DNA of 64,000 nucleotides from Schauerella fraxinea (GTDB lineage Bacteria > Pseudomonadota > Gammaproteobacteria > Burkholderiales > Burkholderiaceae_B). The notes under the pieces are model-generated. The model was not told the DNA's origin. It saw only the letters and a program-made list of their open reading frames with translations, and did not search any database. The position numbers were made by a program, and so were the translations under genes. Location of the stretch: assembly GCA_030849965.1 (NCBI GenBank), contig JAVDKL010000001.1, positions 2,710,554-2,774,553 on the forward strand, written 5' to 3'. Numbering within the stretch: position 1 is the stretch's first letter; every line of letters starts with the position of its first letter. Shown here piece after piece: positions 44,228-54,159 of this stretch.

Positions 44228-45418
44228 ATGCTCAAGAGAAGCGTGCTCCCCCTGTTGGCGGCCATCGCCGCGATGGGGCTTTACGTGCACCGGGTAGGCG
44301 CAGCGCTATGGCGCCCTTATCTTTACGCGGAAGATGGCAAGGTATTTCTCCAGGAACAACTGCTGTTGGGTACGGATGCGCTGCTCACGCCCTTCGCCGG
44401 CTATGTGCATGCCGTTCCGCGGCTGACTGCACTCATCGCATCGCCCTTCAGCGCTGTCTGGGCACCGACGATCTATGCCTGGATAAATCTCGGCGTGATG
44501 GTGTGGGTGGTGCTGACCATCGCCTTTTGCCGATTGCCGTACGCTTGGGTGTTGGCACTGCTGTTGTTTGCCGTGCCCCATACGGGCGAGGTCTTCGGCA
44601 CCATTACCAATGCGCAATGGATCATGGCGTGCGCCTTGCCGCTTATCGCGATGACGGCTACGCCAGAGTCGTTCGCCAACCGCGTCAACCAGCGGGCATT
44701 CATCGCGCTTGCCGGCTTGTCTGGGCCTTTCTCGCTCTTTGCCTTGCCGTTGTTCTTGTGGCGCGTTTTCGAGCGCCGTGACCGTCACGCTATCTGGCTG
44801 GCCGCGCTGGCAGTAATTGCCGCGCTGGTTCAAATCATTTCCGTCGCCAACAACTATGTGAGCTTCGCCGGCGAACGCGAGCCCATGCACCTGGCGCTCA
44901 CGATTCTCGATCGCTGGGCGGGAAATCTGGCGTACGGCTGGCGCAGCGACACCTGGTATGCGCTCCTGCTCACGTTCTGCTATGGCGCGATCGTGCTCGC
45001 CTTGGCCTGGTGGTCGACACAGCGCCGGTTGAACATGGCCCTGCTGTTTTTCATTGCCCTCATCCTTGGTTCCACCTGGCTGAAATTCATGCCCGGGCAT
45101 TCGCGCCATCTCGACTTTCCATCCGTGGACGATCGGTATTTTTATGTACCGAAGGTACTCACGCTATGGATCCTTGCAGGCGCGCTCTACGCGAGTGCGC
45201 ATTGGAAAAAGATCGTGGGCATGCTGGCACTCGTGCTGAGCATCGGTGCAGTGGAGAACGGCGGCCTGGAATGGTGGCGCAAATACATTTACCCCCATAA
45301 GCCATGGACCGAACAGGCCAGGAATATCGATGCGGGGTACGCCGTCGATATTCCCATCAATCCAGAACCCTACAGCGTTCAACTGCCGGCCAGACCGGGT
45401 CGCAACACCGGCAGCTGA
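44228..45418 (+). CDS. Polytopic membrane protein, GT-C-like, of unknown function
   Basis: A 396-aa protein with about 9 hydrophobic helices. The first loop contains PYLYAEDGKVFLQE, a conserved acidic ED pair after the first helix as in GT-C transferases, then GYVHAVPRLTALI. A GGAG RBS lies just upstream. It resembles hypothetical membrane proteins found in surface-polysaccharide regions; a specific activity cannot be stated. It converges with the O-acetylation genes. Confidence 0.6.
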   Translation: MLKRSVLPLLAAIAAMGLYVHRVGAALWRPYLYAEDGKVFLQEQLLLGTDALLTPFAGYVHAVPRLTALIASPFSAVWAPTIYAWINLGVMVWVVLTIAFCRLPYAWVLALLLFAVPHTGEVFGTITNAQWIMACALPLIAMTATPESFANRVNQRAFIALAGLSGPFSLFALPLFLWRVFERRDRHAIWLAALAVIAALVQIISVANNYVSFAGEREPMHLALTILDRWAGNLAYGWRSDTWYALLLTFCYGAIVLALAWWSTQRRLNMALLFFIALILGSTWLKFMPGHSRHLDFPSVDDRYFYVPKVLTLWILAGALYASAHWKKIVGMLALVLSIGAVENGGLEWWRKYIYPHKPWTEQARNIDAGYAVDIPINPEPYSVQLPARPGRNTGS

Positions 45419-45514
45419 GATCGCATCGGCCGTGCTGACGCAACCATCAGCGCAAGCCACCATTCCCTGTCGACGCGACGAATCCTCAGATCCTTCACGA
45501 CGGTTAGGCGTGCG

Positions 45515-47011
45515 CTACTGCGGCGACACCGTCACCCGATCAGGGGGTCCGGCACGATTGCCGTCCACGATCGCGCGTTCGTAGTACACATGCAGATAAT
45601 CGCCTAACGAAACGGCCTCCGTGATTCGGCGTTGCTCGCCATCGCGAAACGTCAGCAAGGCACCCGGCACGTACTGCGCACGTGCAACGTCGCCATTGCG
45701 CGTGAGAAACATGGGGCGGCCGCGTGCAAAGCCAAAAACCCATTCGGCGTTGGTAGGGTAAAACCCGATCGGCAAATCGCTTGGCGCTTTACCCTGTTGC
45801 GACGGCGGCGCAATAAAGGGCAGAAACGTCTCGACATTGGTCGCCAGAAGCACTTCGCTGACATTGAGTTCGTTATAGAGGAACAGCACATCGCCGCCCT
45901 CTTCAGAGAAGGCAAATGAAGCGAGGCGCTGCATGTCGTCCGCGCTCAAACTACGGATCGTGTTCGTCGCCAACTGCACAACCTCACGATAGTAGGGTGT
46001 CATCCAGCGGCTCAAATACGGGCCGAACGAGTCCGAAATAATCACCAGCTTTCCAGGTGCCGCTTTCGGATTCGTATAGCGCGACACGATCATGAGCCGC
46101 GCTGCGAGATCGTCGATGGCACCGAAACATCCCGCACCGCCCGTACAGCCTTCAATTCCGGATGCGGCAAGATCCGGCTCAAGTACCCGGTTACGTGGGC
46201 TCGGCACGCCAATGAGCGCCTCGCCGATATTCTCCGGCACCTTCTCGACCACGGTCGTGACCAAAGGGGTTCCTGCCGAACGCCCATACGCCTGCGCCAG
46301 TTCGGCCGCCTGACGGCGCACCGCTTCACCATCCCAGTGAAAATTGGAGCGCGGGTAGACGTCGTACTGCTCACGCTCGCGCTGCATGCGTGCCAAGGGA
46401 TAAAGCACCCGTGGCCGATTGACGTCATCCAGCAAAGGCGACGACACAACCTGCTGTATCGGATAGACATCGCCGCAGTACTCGCCGAACCAGGCCGGCA
46501 GATGATCCCGATACACATTCGACGCCGAGGGAACAACAAGAAGGCGCGCATTGAGCCCACGAGCCACCGTATCCGAAAGCACCCGGTCGATCACGTCTGC
46601 TTGATAATCCGCGCTCCATAGTGGCGAACCCTTGCCGCAGGCCCGCAACAGCATGCCGTCCAAAGGTGCATTCTCGCCGTCTGCCGAACGAAACAGCCAA
46701 TCATCCTTACCCAGCAAAATATCTTTCTTCGCCGATTCAGCAAAGAGCTCGAAGCGCACGAGGTTGTTCAAGCGGATCAGGGGATCCCGCAGGCCGAACT
46801 GGTCATTCACGTAGTCGCTCATCTTGGCCGGCCAAGCGAACATGGCCTCTACGGTACGCGGCAACCCAGGCCATTGTGCAAACAACCGATTCTCGGCCTT
46901 GATCGTGGTCGTCGACAGCGCGCCGACAACGGCCGGTATCGCAAACGCTGCCACCACAAGCCACCCGGCCACAGGGCCCCAACTACGTCGTCGATGATTT
47001 CCGTGGGCCAT
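45515..47011 (-). CDS. AlgJ/AlgX-like SGNH-type acetyltransferase partner
   Basis: A 498-aa protein with one N-terminal membrane segment (VAGWLVVAAFAIPAVVGAL) and a periplasmic SGNH/ALGX-type domain. Landmarks are KDDWLFRSADG (the AlgJ-family entry strand), VVPSASNVYRDHLP, YPRSNFHWDGEAV with the DxxH-like dyad region (SNFHW), and IISDSFGPYLSRW with the catalytic Ser in SDSFG. These enzymes take acetyl groups exported by an MBOAT partner and place them on a polysaccharide. It lies 2 bp downstream of the MBOAT gene and is the last gene of the operon. Confidence 0.85.
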   Translation of the reverse strand: MAHGNHRRRSWGPVAGWLVVAAFAIPAVVGALSTTTIKAENRLFAQWPGLPRTVEAMFAWPAKMSDYVNDQFGLRDPLIRLNNLVRFELFAESAKKDILLGKDDWLFRSADGENAPLDGMLLRACGKGSPLWSADYQADVIDRVLSDTVARGLNARLLVVPSASNVYRDHLPAWFGEYCGDVYPIQQVVSSPLLDDVNRPRVLYPLARMQREREQYDVYPRSNFHWDGEAVRRQAAELAQAYGRSAGTPLVTTVVEKVPENIGEALIGVPSPRNRVLEPDLAASGIEGCTGGAGCFGAIDDLAARLMIVSRYTNPKAAPGKLVIISDSFGPYLSRWMTPYYREVVQLATNTIRSLSADDMQRLASFAFSEEGGDVLFLYNELNVSEVLLATNVETFLPFIAPPSQQGKAPSDLPIGFYPTNAEWVFGFARGRPMFLTRNGDVARAQYVPGALLTFRDGEQRRITEAVSLGDYLHVYYERAIVDGNRAGPPDRVTVSPQ

Positions 47012-47013
47012 GA

Positions 47014-48420
47014 TCAAAACCGGAAATAGATGAAGGGGTTGTACGTGCCCGCTGCGAGGCTCGCAACACTCACCAAGAAGAGAACGGCAAGCGTCGGTAC
47101 CGCGAGTGATCTCAACCAGTGCGCATCGACCAACCGCTGCTGAATCGCACTCGGCCATTGGTCGCGCCGGAACAGGGCCAGCGCGCCCCCGATCGCGATG
47201 GCGGCCACAGCCGTGTGCGGCACATACATCTGCCAGGGTGCGCCCGTGCCGCTGGACATGCCAAACATCGCACCGAGATACGACACCGCATGCGGCACGG
47301 TGTCCGCACGAAAGAACACCCACCCCAGCATCACGGCCAGCAACGTGTAGAGCCTACAGACCACATTTGGCAAACGCGCGAGCATGGTCGACCAGCCGGC
47401 ACGCTCGATCACAAGCAACATGCCGTGCCAAGCGCCCCACACCACAAACGTCCAGGCCGCACCGTGCCACAGCCCACAGAGCAAAAACACCAACGATAAG
47501 TTGAAGTAAATGCGCCAGGGGCCTACCCGGCTGCCCCCTAGCGGAATGTACAAATAGTCGCGAAACCAGCTCGACAAGCTGATATGCCAGCGACGCCAAA
47601 ATTCGGTGATCGACAACGACGAATACGGCTGTGCAAAATTGATCGGATACTGAAACCCGAGCATGCGTCCCAGGCCGATCGCCATGTTTGAGTAGCCGGC
47701 AAAGTCGTAGAAAATCTGGATGGTGTAGGCAACGATTCCCCACCAGGCCACACCCGGCGACAGGCTCGCAGACTCGAGTCCGAAAATGCGATCGGCCGAG
47801 ATGGCAACCGTATTGGAGATCAATACTTTCTGCGCGAGCCCCACAAGAAACTGCGACAGGCCGCTCATCACATCGGCATTGCTGATGTGGCGGGAAGCGA
47901 TCTCGCGTGCGACCTGTTGATACCTGACGATGGGGCCCGCGATAAGTTGGGGAAACATCGCCTTGTACATCGCGAAGTTCACGAAGCTGCTCTGCGCCGG
48001 GATCACGCCGCGATACACGTCGATCAGATAAGAAATCCCCTGGAACGTCCAAAACGAAATGCCCAGCGGCAGCAAAATCTCGGGCACGGGCAGCGGCGAC
48101 CGATGGGGTCCGATCAAATCGTTGAACGCCGAGAGCAGAAAGCCTGTGTACTTGAAGTAGATCAGCACCAGGAGATTCGACGCCACCCCGGCCACGAGCA
48201 GCCACCATTTCATGCGGCCCGTGATGCGAAACACCAGCGCACCGAAAACGTAGTTCAAGGTGGCCGAAGCCAACAGCAAGGGGACGAAGCGAGGCTCACC
48301 CCACGCATAAAAAATAATGCTGCCCAGCAGCAGCGTCAGATTTTTGTACGACGTGAAGTAGTAAATGCCAAAGAAAATCGGCAAGAAATAAAACAGGAAC
48401 GTGATGGAACTGAAGACCAT
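47014..48420 (-). CDS. MBOAT-family membrane O-acyltransferase (AlgI-like)
   Basis: A 468-aa integral membrane protein that passes acetyl groups across the inner membrane. MVFSSITFLFYFLPIFF is the classic AlgI/DltB N-terminus. IYFKYTGF, LPLGISFWTFQGISYLIDVYRG (in parts), FPQLIAGPIVRY, the FWRRWHISLSSWFRDYLYIPLGG catalytic block (His in RRWH) and CGLWHGAAWTF with the second conserved His are present. Operonic with the AlgJ-like gene. The target is probably the glycan made by the upstream genes, not alginate. Confidence 0.93.
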   Translation of the reverse strand: MVFSSITFLFYFLPIFFGIYYFTSYKNLTLLLGSIIFYAWGEPRFVPLLLASATLNYVFGALVFRITGRMKWWLLVAGVASNLLVLIYFKYTGFLLSAFNDLIGPHRSPLPVPEILLPLGISFWTFQGISYLIDVYRGVIPAQSSFVNFAMYKAMFPQLIAGPIVRYQQVAREIASRHISNADVMSGLSQFLVGLAQKVLISNTVAISADRIFGLESASLSPGVAWWGIVAYTIQIFYDFAGYSNMAIGLGRMLGFQYPINFAQPYSSLSITEFWRRWHISLSSWFRDYLYIPLGGSRVGPWRIYFNLSLVFLLCGLWHGAAWTFVVWGAWHGMLLVIERAGWSTMLARLPNVVCRLYTLLAVMLGWVFFRADTVPHAVSYLGAMFGMSSGTGAPWQMYVPHTAVAAIAIGGALALFRRDQWPSAIQQRLVDAHWLRSLAVPTLAVLFLVSVASLAAGTYNPFIYFRF

Positions 48421-48507
48421 TTCTCGTGCGCTCGGTCACGCCACTAACGGCAGGTAATGTCGACGGAAGCCGAGCCCCGAAGATCGGACGCGTGGGCGGG
48501 CTAAAGG

Positions 48508-50337
48508 TTACTGCCGGATTGTAAAGGGACGAATCGGCACCTGCACTTGCAACTTGCATGCCGGCTCTTGCCCGATCAACGCAAGTGTCGCACCAAGTTG
48601 TTTTGCGTCCACATATCCTGAAAACCGCGTCAAATCATGCTGCGAAATCGCATCGTTTCTCGCGTCACGGCCCCGGGCCATGGTGACGGCAAATCCGACG
48701 ACACGCCCATCCTTATCGAGGATCGACACCATCGATTGGGTACGTCGCGCCCAAGGACTGCTGATTTCCCCTTCAAGTTGCAGGAAGCGCGCGTCCCCCA
48801 CGATGGGTCGCAATGCCGTCAACGCTCCGCTGCACTGCAGCACCGGCACATCGCTTCGTTGCAGCGAGCCCATCGTCTCATCGACCGGATCGAGCAGCGG
48901 ATCGCCGAACACGCCTACGTCTTCAGCATCGAGCGGCTTGCTCAACAATAGGGCGTGATCGACATTAGGATAGATGCGTCCGATCTGCTGTTGATCGCGC
49001 ACCCCCATATCCAGCGCCAACACTGCAATCCAACGCTCGAAAGCGCGATCGCGGTCGTGATTGAGCGCCGAGCGCTGAACCGGCCACATCACGATCGGAA
49101 TCACCAGCAGGGCCGCCGCGCCGAGCCACGGCAGCCGCGCAAGCCCGCGCAAAAGCGCAGGCGCCAGCAGCACCAGCAAGGCGCACCAGGCCATCAATAC
49201 TGGTGTCTGATAACGGCTTGACGCCGCCTGCGCCACGCCATTGTCGTAGCGCCCCAAGGCCGTCAGGAGTGCGGTCGCTGCAACGTACAAGATGAATAGC
49301 GACAACGCGATACCCAACCCATCGCGCGGCTCGCGGCGTGTCGCGTGAACCAAGTATCCAAACGCCAGCATGAGCAACACACTGCCCGCAACTGCGGCCA
49401 ACGGTGCCGCCAGACTGGGCTGCAAGATCGCCTGATTGGAAATGGCCCAGAACACCGGCGCGCCCAGATACACCAAGGTGTACTGTGCCAGCGCGACAGC
49501 GTGCAGCGTGAGCACATCGATCGATCGGCCAGCGGCAGAAGATTGGTAGTCGCTGAAGTAATACCCCAGCATCGCCACCGTCAGCGCGCCCAGGATGAGG
49601 ATCCGGCGTTTCGAGTGGCCTGACAGTACTGCCATCACGACCATCAAAGGCAGCGCACCGACGCCGTTCGCCATCGTTCCGCATGCGGCGACACCCAACG
49701 CACATGCGCCCACGAACCCACCGCGATGCATCGGCGATTGCGAACGATAGAGCGCAAGCAAGGCTGCCAGTGGCACACTCTGCGCCAGAAAGAACTGACT
49801 CTGGAATGCCCAATTGAAGTTTTCGGACTGCGTCCATGAAAATCCCGCCACAGGTATCAAGGCGGCAATGAGCAGTGCGCCAGACCGCGCCGATGTCGAG
49901 CCGATCCGTTCGCGCAGCGCCCATAGCAAAAGCAACACTGCCGCAGCGGCAAGCAGATAGTTCACGACCACCAAGAAAATAAACGACGCGCCGAACACAT
50001 TGAAGTCGAGCCAGAACAACAGGCGAGAGATGAGGATGCGATGCTCGTTATGCTGCCCCCACCACGCTTGCCACGTCGACAGATCGCTTTGGGTAAGAAA
50101 ACCCACGTAACCCTGCCACATGTCCCAATACGGCACAGGTAGATATTGCCGCACGCCGCCCACAATCGCGAGCACGATAAATACGAATGCAATCACCGCC
50201 ATGGCGATGCCGGCATAGCCGAGCACGCCGAAACGGGCCATGCATGCGCAAACGCGCCCAACGAGCGACAGACGCTGCGGATGGGCCAGCCTGTGGTTAT
50301 CGCCACGCGCAGGCGGGATGGCTTTGAGGTCGGTCAT
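48508..50337 (-). CDS. GT-C-like multi-pass membrane protein, paralogue B
   Basis: A 609-aa paralogue of the protein at 36140-37840. It shares VPYWDMWQGY and WWGQHNEHRI in the first extracytoplasmic loop, NFNAFQSQFF-like (NWAFQSQFFLAQ) and a C-terminal Cys-bounded domain (LQCSG to PACKL) with FSGY. About a dozen hydrophobic helices. It lies inside the DprE/UbiA-like operon and overlaps the flippase-like gene by ATGA, which makes it the best candidate for the enzyme that uses the lipid-linked pentofuranose. Catalytic activity is inferred from architecture only. Confidence 0.65.
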   Translation of the reverse strand: MTDLKAIPPARGDNHRLAHPQRLSLVGRVCACMARFGVLGYAGIAMAVIAFVFIVLAIVGGVRQYLPVPYWDMWQGYVGFLTQSDLSTWQAWWGQHNEHRILISRLLFWLDFNVFGASFIFLVVVNYLLAAAAVLLLLWALRERIGSTSARSGALLIAALIPVAGFSWTQSENFNWAFQSQFFLAQSVPLAALLALYRSQSPMHRGGFVGACALGVAACGTMANGVGALPLMVVMAVLSGHSKRRILILGALTVAMLGYYFSDYQSSAAGRSIDVLTLHAVALAQYTLVYLGAPVFWAISNQAILQPSLAAPLAAVAGSVLLMLAFGYLVHATRREPRDGLGIALSLFILYVAATALLTALGRYDNGVAQAASSRYQTPVLMAWCALLVLLAPALLRGLARLPWLGAAALLVIPIVMWPVQRSALNHDRDRAFERWIAVLALDMGVRDQQQIGRIYPNVDHALLLSKPLDAEDVGVFGDPLLDPVDETMGSLQRSDVPVLQCSGALTALRPIVGDARFLQLEGEISSPWARRTQSMVSILDKDGRVVGFAVTMARGRDARNDAISQHDLTRFSGYVDAKQLGATLALIGQEPACKLQVQVPIRPFTIRQ

Positions 50338-51299
50338 GCGGGGCTGCTGCTATCGCGGCGTTCCGCATGAGCACGATCATGCGATTCTAGGCGGATCACT
50401 GCGATCAATCCCACAACGATTGCAAACCACAGCGTCGCCAGCCGAATACCCACTGCTGCCAATGACGCCAGCGCGAGTGCCACGCCCTGATCGCCCAGCA
50501 GCGCAATAATCACCGCCTCGGTAGATCCCAGTCCGCCAGGCAACATGGACGCGGCGCCTGCCAACATGGCGGCCGGATAAATGGCCAGCGCCTGCTGCCA
50601 CGGCAAATCGATCGACAATTCCGACAACAGCCATGCAAAAGCGCCCGCCGTCACACCCCAAGCCGCCAATCCGAACAGCAACGACACCAGCACGCGTCCA
50701 AACGTCAACCACTGCCGCAAGCCCATCACGCCGGCGCACACGGTGCGCACGATGGCCGCCAGCCGCGGCATGGACCACGCTGCCAGCCGGTCGCCTGTGG
50801 CTTGCAACAGCATGGGATAAAACGCGCAGGCAAGCACGGCAGCAACGATCACCGTGACGAACATCAGGAGCGTGGTGTAAATGCCCCCGAACGCGCCCCA
50901 CCCTAGAAATGCCAGCAGCAGCACCGCGACCAGATCGAGCATGCGCTCGAATACGAACGCCGCCACCACCGCTTCGGCCGGTACGCCTTGCCTGCCGTAA
51001 TAACGAATGCGTACAAGCTCACCTACCTTGCCCGGTGTGGCGGTGAAAGCAAAGCCTGCCAGATAGGCCGCGAGCGAACGCCACCCCTTCAGCGGATGCC
51101 CTGCCATTCGAAGCAGCCACCACCACCGTGCGTACCGCAACAGCCACGAGGCGACCGTGAGTACAAGCAGCACCGGCATGGCACTCGCCAGCGTGGGCAG
51201 CAGGGCAAACACCCCCCGCTCGCCATCCAGCCACACGAGCAGGCCAAGATAGACGGCCGTCACGATGCCCAAGCTGATCAGTGCGTGGTTGATGCGCAT
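50334..51299 (-). CDS. Flippase-like / lysylphosphatidylglycerol synthetase TM-region family protein (UPF0104)
   Basis: A 321-aa membrane protein with about 8 helices. RYARWWWLLRMAGHPL, FTATPGKVGELVRIRYYGRQGVPAE (in parts), FVFERMLDLVA and MLPGGLGSTEAVIIALL are the conserved blocks of the AglD/MprF-TM family. Members occur beside glycolipid and polyprenol-sugar genes and are thought to help lipid translocation. It sits between gtrA (15 bp upstream) and the GT-C gene. Confidence 0.82.
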   Translation of the reverse strand: MRINHALISLGIVTAVYLGLLVWLDGERGVFALLPTLASAMPVLLVLTVASWLLRYARWWWLLRMAGHPLKGWRSLAAYLAGFAFTATPGKVGELVRIRYYGRQGVPAEAVVAAFVFERMLDLVAVLLLAFLGWGAFGGIYTTLLMFVTVIVAAVLACAFYPMLLQATGDRLAAWSMPRLAAIVRTVCAGVMGLRQWLTFGRVLVSLLFGLAAWGVTAGAFAWLLSELSIDLPWQQALAIYPAAMLAGAASMLPGGLGSTEAVIIALLGDQGVALALASLAAVGIRLATLWFAIVVGLIAVIRLESHDRAHAERRDSSSPA

Positions 51300-51314
51300 A
51301 TTGCCGGCCGTGGA

Positions 51315-51716
51315 TCAGCGAAACGAAAGGTGCTTGTGGCCGAGATAGCTCGTGAACACGGGAAACACCACACCTACTGCGTGGGCAATCTCACGCACGT
51401 AGGAGGTGACGCCCATCGCCGGCAGCACGTAATACGCCAGCCCGACGCTGATCGCCCACGTTTGCGCGATCGCCACCACATTCACCAGGCAGAACATCAG
51501 CGCGGATCGATGCAACCCCTGCTTGCTTTCCTTGAAGACGAAAAGCTTGGCGAGGATGAATGCCGTCACCATGCCCGTCAGGTAGGCCACGATCACAGCG
51601 GCCTGATACCCCATCACCTGGTTATAGGCGATGCGGCTCAGAAAGTTGACGAGCGCAGCCGTGCCGCCCGTGACGATGAACACCACGAACTGCCGCGACA
51701 GAAAAGCCGAGGTCAC
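51315..51716 (-). CDS. GtrA family membrane protein
   Basis: A 133-aa protein with four predicted helices of the GtrA family (FVVFIVTGGTAALVNFLSR, AYLTGMVTAFILAKLFVF, C-terminal LGHKHLSFR). GtrA proteins move or organise polyprenyl-phosphate-linked sugars; mycobacterial Rv3789, next to dprE1, belongs here. The start is a GTG at 51716 that overlaps the preceding stop (GTGA). Here it most likely serves the polyprenyl-phosphate pentofuranose made by the DprE-like enzymes. Confidence 0.87.
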   Translation of the reverse strand: MTSAFLSRQFVVFIVTGGTAALVNFLSRIAYNQVMGYQAAVIVAYLTGMVTAFILAKLFVFKESKQGLHRSALMFCLVNVVAIAQTWAISVGLAYYVLPAMGVTSYVREIAHAVGVVFPVFTSYLGHKHLSFR

Positions 51717-53158
51717 GCTGCCGCCTGCCGAGCCATCTTGCGGCCAAAGTCAATACTTTCCGAGATGCCCCGGTCTTCCGGGTAGTAGTACGACGTGTCG
51801 GCCGCCCACAGGCCCTTCACCGGCAACGCCACATCAGGCAGGCGCGCCGGGAAGCTGGGCTCGCAAATCGGTTGCGCGTAGCGATAACGGCTCGCCTTGA
51901 TATCGATGAAATCCTCTTCCACCAGATCGGGATTGATCGTCTGCAAATAGCGCTTCACTTTCTCAATGAAGTGCGCGTCCGGCTCCTGATACAACGGATG
52001 TTCGCCGGGCACGTAATACGGCACATACACAATGTGATGCGGCATCGGGCGCAGGTTCGAGTACTCAACCAAACCTGGAATATCCATCTCGGGCGAGTTG
52101 ATGTTGAGCCAGAAGTTTTCGGATACCGGCTTGCGCAGTTTGGCGATGATGCACACCACCGCAATGTTGTGCATCGAGCCGAACTTGGCCAGCACGTCCT
52201 GCGGCAGATCCGGCATCACGCGCGAGACCAACGGCAACGGAATCGTGCTGATCACCTTGTCGAACGCCTCGAAACCTTCCGGTGTTTCCACACCTTTGAC
52301 GACGCTATCTTCCATGCGCACACGCGTCACCGGTGTCTTCAAGCGGAACACGCCGCCATGGCTTTCTATATCGGTGCGCATCCCTTTAAGCAGCGTATTC
52401 GAGCCGCCATCCAGATACCCCAACTTCTCGCGAAACAGGCTGTAGCGCGAGCGTCCGATGCGACGGATGCGGCTCCAGATCCACGCCGCCGACAGATTAT
52501 TTGCGTAGTTATAAAACTTGTATTCGAACAACCGGCGCCACAGCACCTCGTACGCTTCCTTGCCGACCCAACGACGAATCCAGCTGGATGCCTCAACGTT
52601 ATCGAGCGGCTTCCAGTCGTTGCGCTTGGTGGACAAAAACGCGTGCAGCCCATAGCGGAATTTGGCGATCAAGCTCAAGCCAGGAAACTTCAACAGCGCG
52701 ACCGGATTACCCCAAGGCACGACTTTGCCCTTGTAGTAATAGCCCATCTTGGTTTCGGTCCAATGCATCTTGTCGGCCAGGCCGAGTTCGTCCAGAACCT
52801 TCAGAAAGGCATGGTCTGAAATGCAATGAAAATGGTAGTAGCGCTCAATGTGCAGCCCATTGAAATCGAACGAAGCCGTCATACCACCAATGCGATCGTC
52901 CGCTTCGAATATCACGGGTTCGTGACCGTCTCGTGCGAGCTGATACGCGACAGCCAGCCCCATGGGGCCTGCACCGAGAACGGCGATGCGCTGCTTGCCG
53001 GACGATGCGCCGGTGAACGTCGTGCCGGATGCGGCCTCAGCGTATGCGCCGGCTGCGGCGCTGGCATCGACACCCACGGCCTGCGGACTCACGGGGTTCA
53101 AAGGATTTGCGGCGTTCGCGTGCGTCGCGGGCGCCGGCGGCACGTTCTGGTTATTCAT
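51713..53158 (-). CDS. NAD(P)/FAD-dependent oxidoreductase, amine-oxidase / protoporphyrinogen-oxidase-like
   Basis: A 481-aa flavoprotein. After an Ala/Thr/Asn-rich extension of about 54 residues comes the FAD Rossmann motif RIAVLGAGPMGLAVAYQLARDG (read in parts) and RIGGMTASFDFNG. The C-terminus has GLWAADTSYYYPEDRG and IDFGRKMA as the second FAD contact. Such proteins are frequent in surface-glycan operons and resemble UDP-galactopyranose mutase-like or desaturase-like enzymes, but the reaction is unknown. The long N-terminal extension may mean that translation starts further in. It overlaps gtrA and lies 8 bp after the SDR gene. Confidence 0.75.
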   Translation of the reverse strand: MNNQNVPPAPATHANAANPLNPVSPQAVGVDASAAAGAYAEAASGTTFTGASSGKQRIAVLGAGPMGLAVAYQLARDGHEPVIFEADDRIGGMTASFDFNGLHIERYYHFHCISDHAFLKVLDELGLADKMHWTETKMGYYYKGKVVPWGNPVALLKFPGLSLIAKFRYGLHAFLSTKRNDWKPLDNVEASSWIRRWVGKEAYEVLWRRLFEYKFYNYANNLSAAWIWSRIRRIGRSRYSLFREKLGYLDGGSNTLLKGMRTDIESHGGVFRLKTPVTRVRMEDSVVKGVETPEGFEAFDKVISTIPLPLVSRVMPDLPQDVLAKFGSMHNIAVVCIIAKLRKPVSENFWLNINSPEMDIPGLVEYSNLRPMPHHIVYVPYYVPGEHPLYQEPDAHFIEKVKRYLQTINPDLVEEDFIDIKASRYRYAQPICEPSFPARLPDVALPVKGLWAADTSYYYPEDRGISESIDFGRKMARQAAA

Positions 53159-53166
53159 CGTCACGC

Positions 53167-54108
53167 TTAAAACTCCAATACGACTTTGCCGTACTCGGGA
53201 TCGTTCATGGTCTGGTCGATGGCCTGCGCAAACGGCGTTGCCGTCACACCGAAGATCGCGGGCCAATCGATCACTTCAAACTCGTCGTGCGCGACCAGTG
53301 CCTGCAATTGATCTGCGGTAAACGGCGGGTTCTTATCGAACGTGCCCCACACCTTCAACAGCGCATAGAACAGCCCATACGGAATTTTCACGATCTTCGC
53401 GCGCGCGTTCGTGGCGCGTTTGATCTCGCGAATGATGTCGATGTAATCGACCTTCTCACGTCCGCTGATATTGTAGATCTGCCCGCTGATGCCCTTCTCG
53501 ATGCAGCTCACGATAATGCTGCAGAAATCGCCGACGTACAGCGGCTGCCGCATATAGCGGCCACTGCCGGGAATCGGAAACACCGGCATACGCTGCATGA
53601 AGCGCGACAACCAACCCAGATGCTTGCGATCGAACCAGCCAAACATCAACGTGGGGCGCAGCACGACGGTATTGATGCCGCTGGCGAGCACGATCTTTTC
53701 TTGAGCGCGTTTCGTATTGGTGTAGTCATCCTTCGCAACCGACTCCACCACCGACGAACTGATGTGCACCGTATGGGGCACGTTGTATTGCTTGATGACT
53801 TCCAGAATCCGCTCGGTCGACGTGATGTTGTTGCGGATAAACGGTTCCGGATTCGGATCGCCGATTTGCGCCTGCAGCATCACCACCTCGTCAGCGCCCT
53901 CGAAATGACGCGACCACTCACCGGCTTCGGCAAGATCGGCATACTCCACGACGATATCGGGATGGAACTTGCGCAGGATCTCGATATTCGCCTTGTGCTT
54001 GTCCAGCACCACGAGATTGGTAAACCCCTTGCGCTTCAAATGCGCCACCAGGTTTTGACCTACAAGACCGGCACCGCCGGGTAAAACGATTTTGGGTGAG
54101 GATGTCAT
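53167..54108 (-). CDS. NAD-dependent epimerase/dehydratase (extended SDR)
   Basis: A 313-aa nucleotide-binding protein. The Rossmann start KIVLPGGAGLVGQNLVAHL, a VHISSSVV strand, and a YTNTKRAQEK segment carrying the YxxxK dyad (Y-T-N-T-K) identify an extended short-chain dehydrogenase; RPTLMFG and the GSGRYMRQPLYVGDF substrate loop follow. The substrate is not evident; it may modify a nucleotide sugar or a lipid-linked sugar in this pathway. It lies 51 bp after the DprE2-like gene. Confidence 0.82.
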   Translation of the reverse strand: MTSSPKIVLPGGAGLVGQNLVAHLKRKGFTNLVVLDKHKANIEILRKFHPDIVVEYADLAEAGEWSRHFEGADEVVMLQAQIGDPNPEPFIRNNITSTERILEVIKQYNVPHTVHISSSVVESVAKDDYTNTKRAQEKIVLASGINTVVLRPTLMFGWFDRKHLGWLSRFMQRMPVFPIPGSGRYMRQPLYVGDFCSIIVSCIEKGISGQIYNISGREKVDYIDIIREIKRATNARAKIVKIPYGLFYALLKVWGTFDKNPPFTADQLQALVAHDEFEVIDWPAIFGVTATPFAQAIDQTMNDPEYGKVVLEF

Positions 54109-54159
54109 ATCAAGTTCGAATGGAGGAGTGAATCGACGTCAGAGGGGCGAACACCGGCG

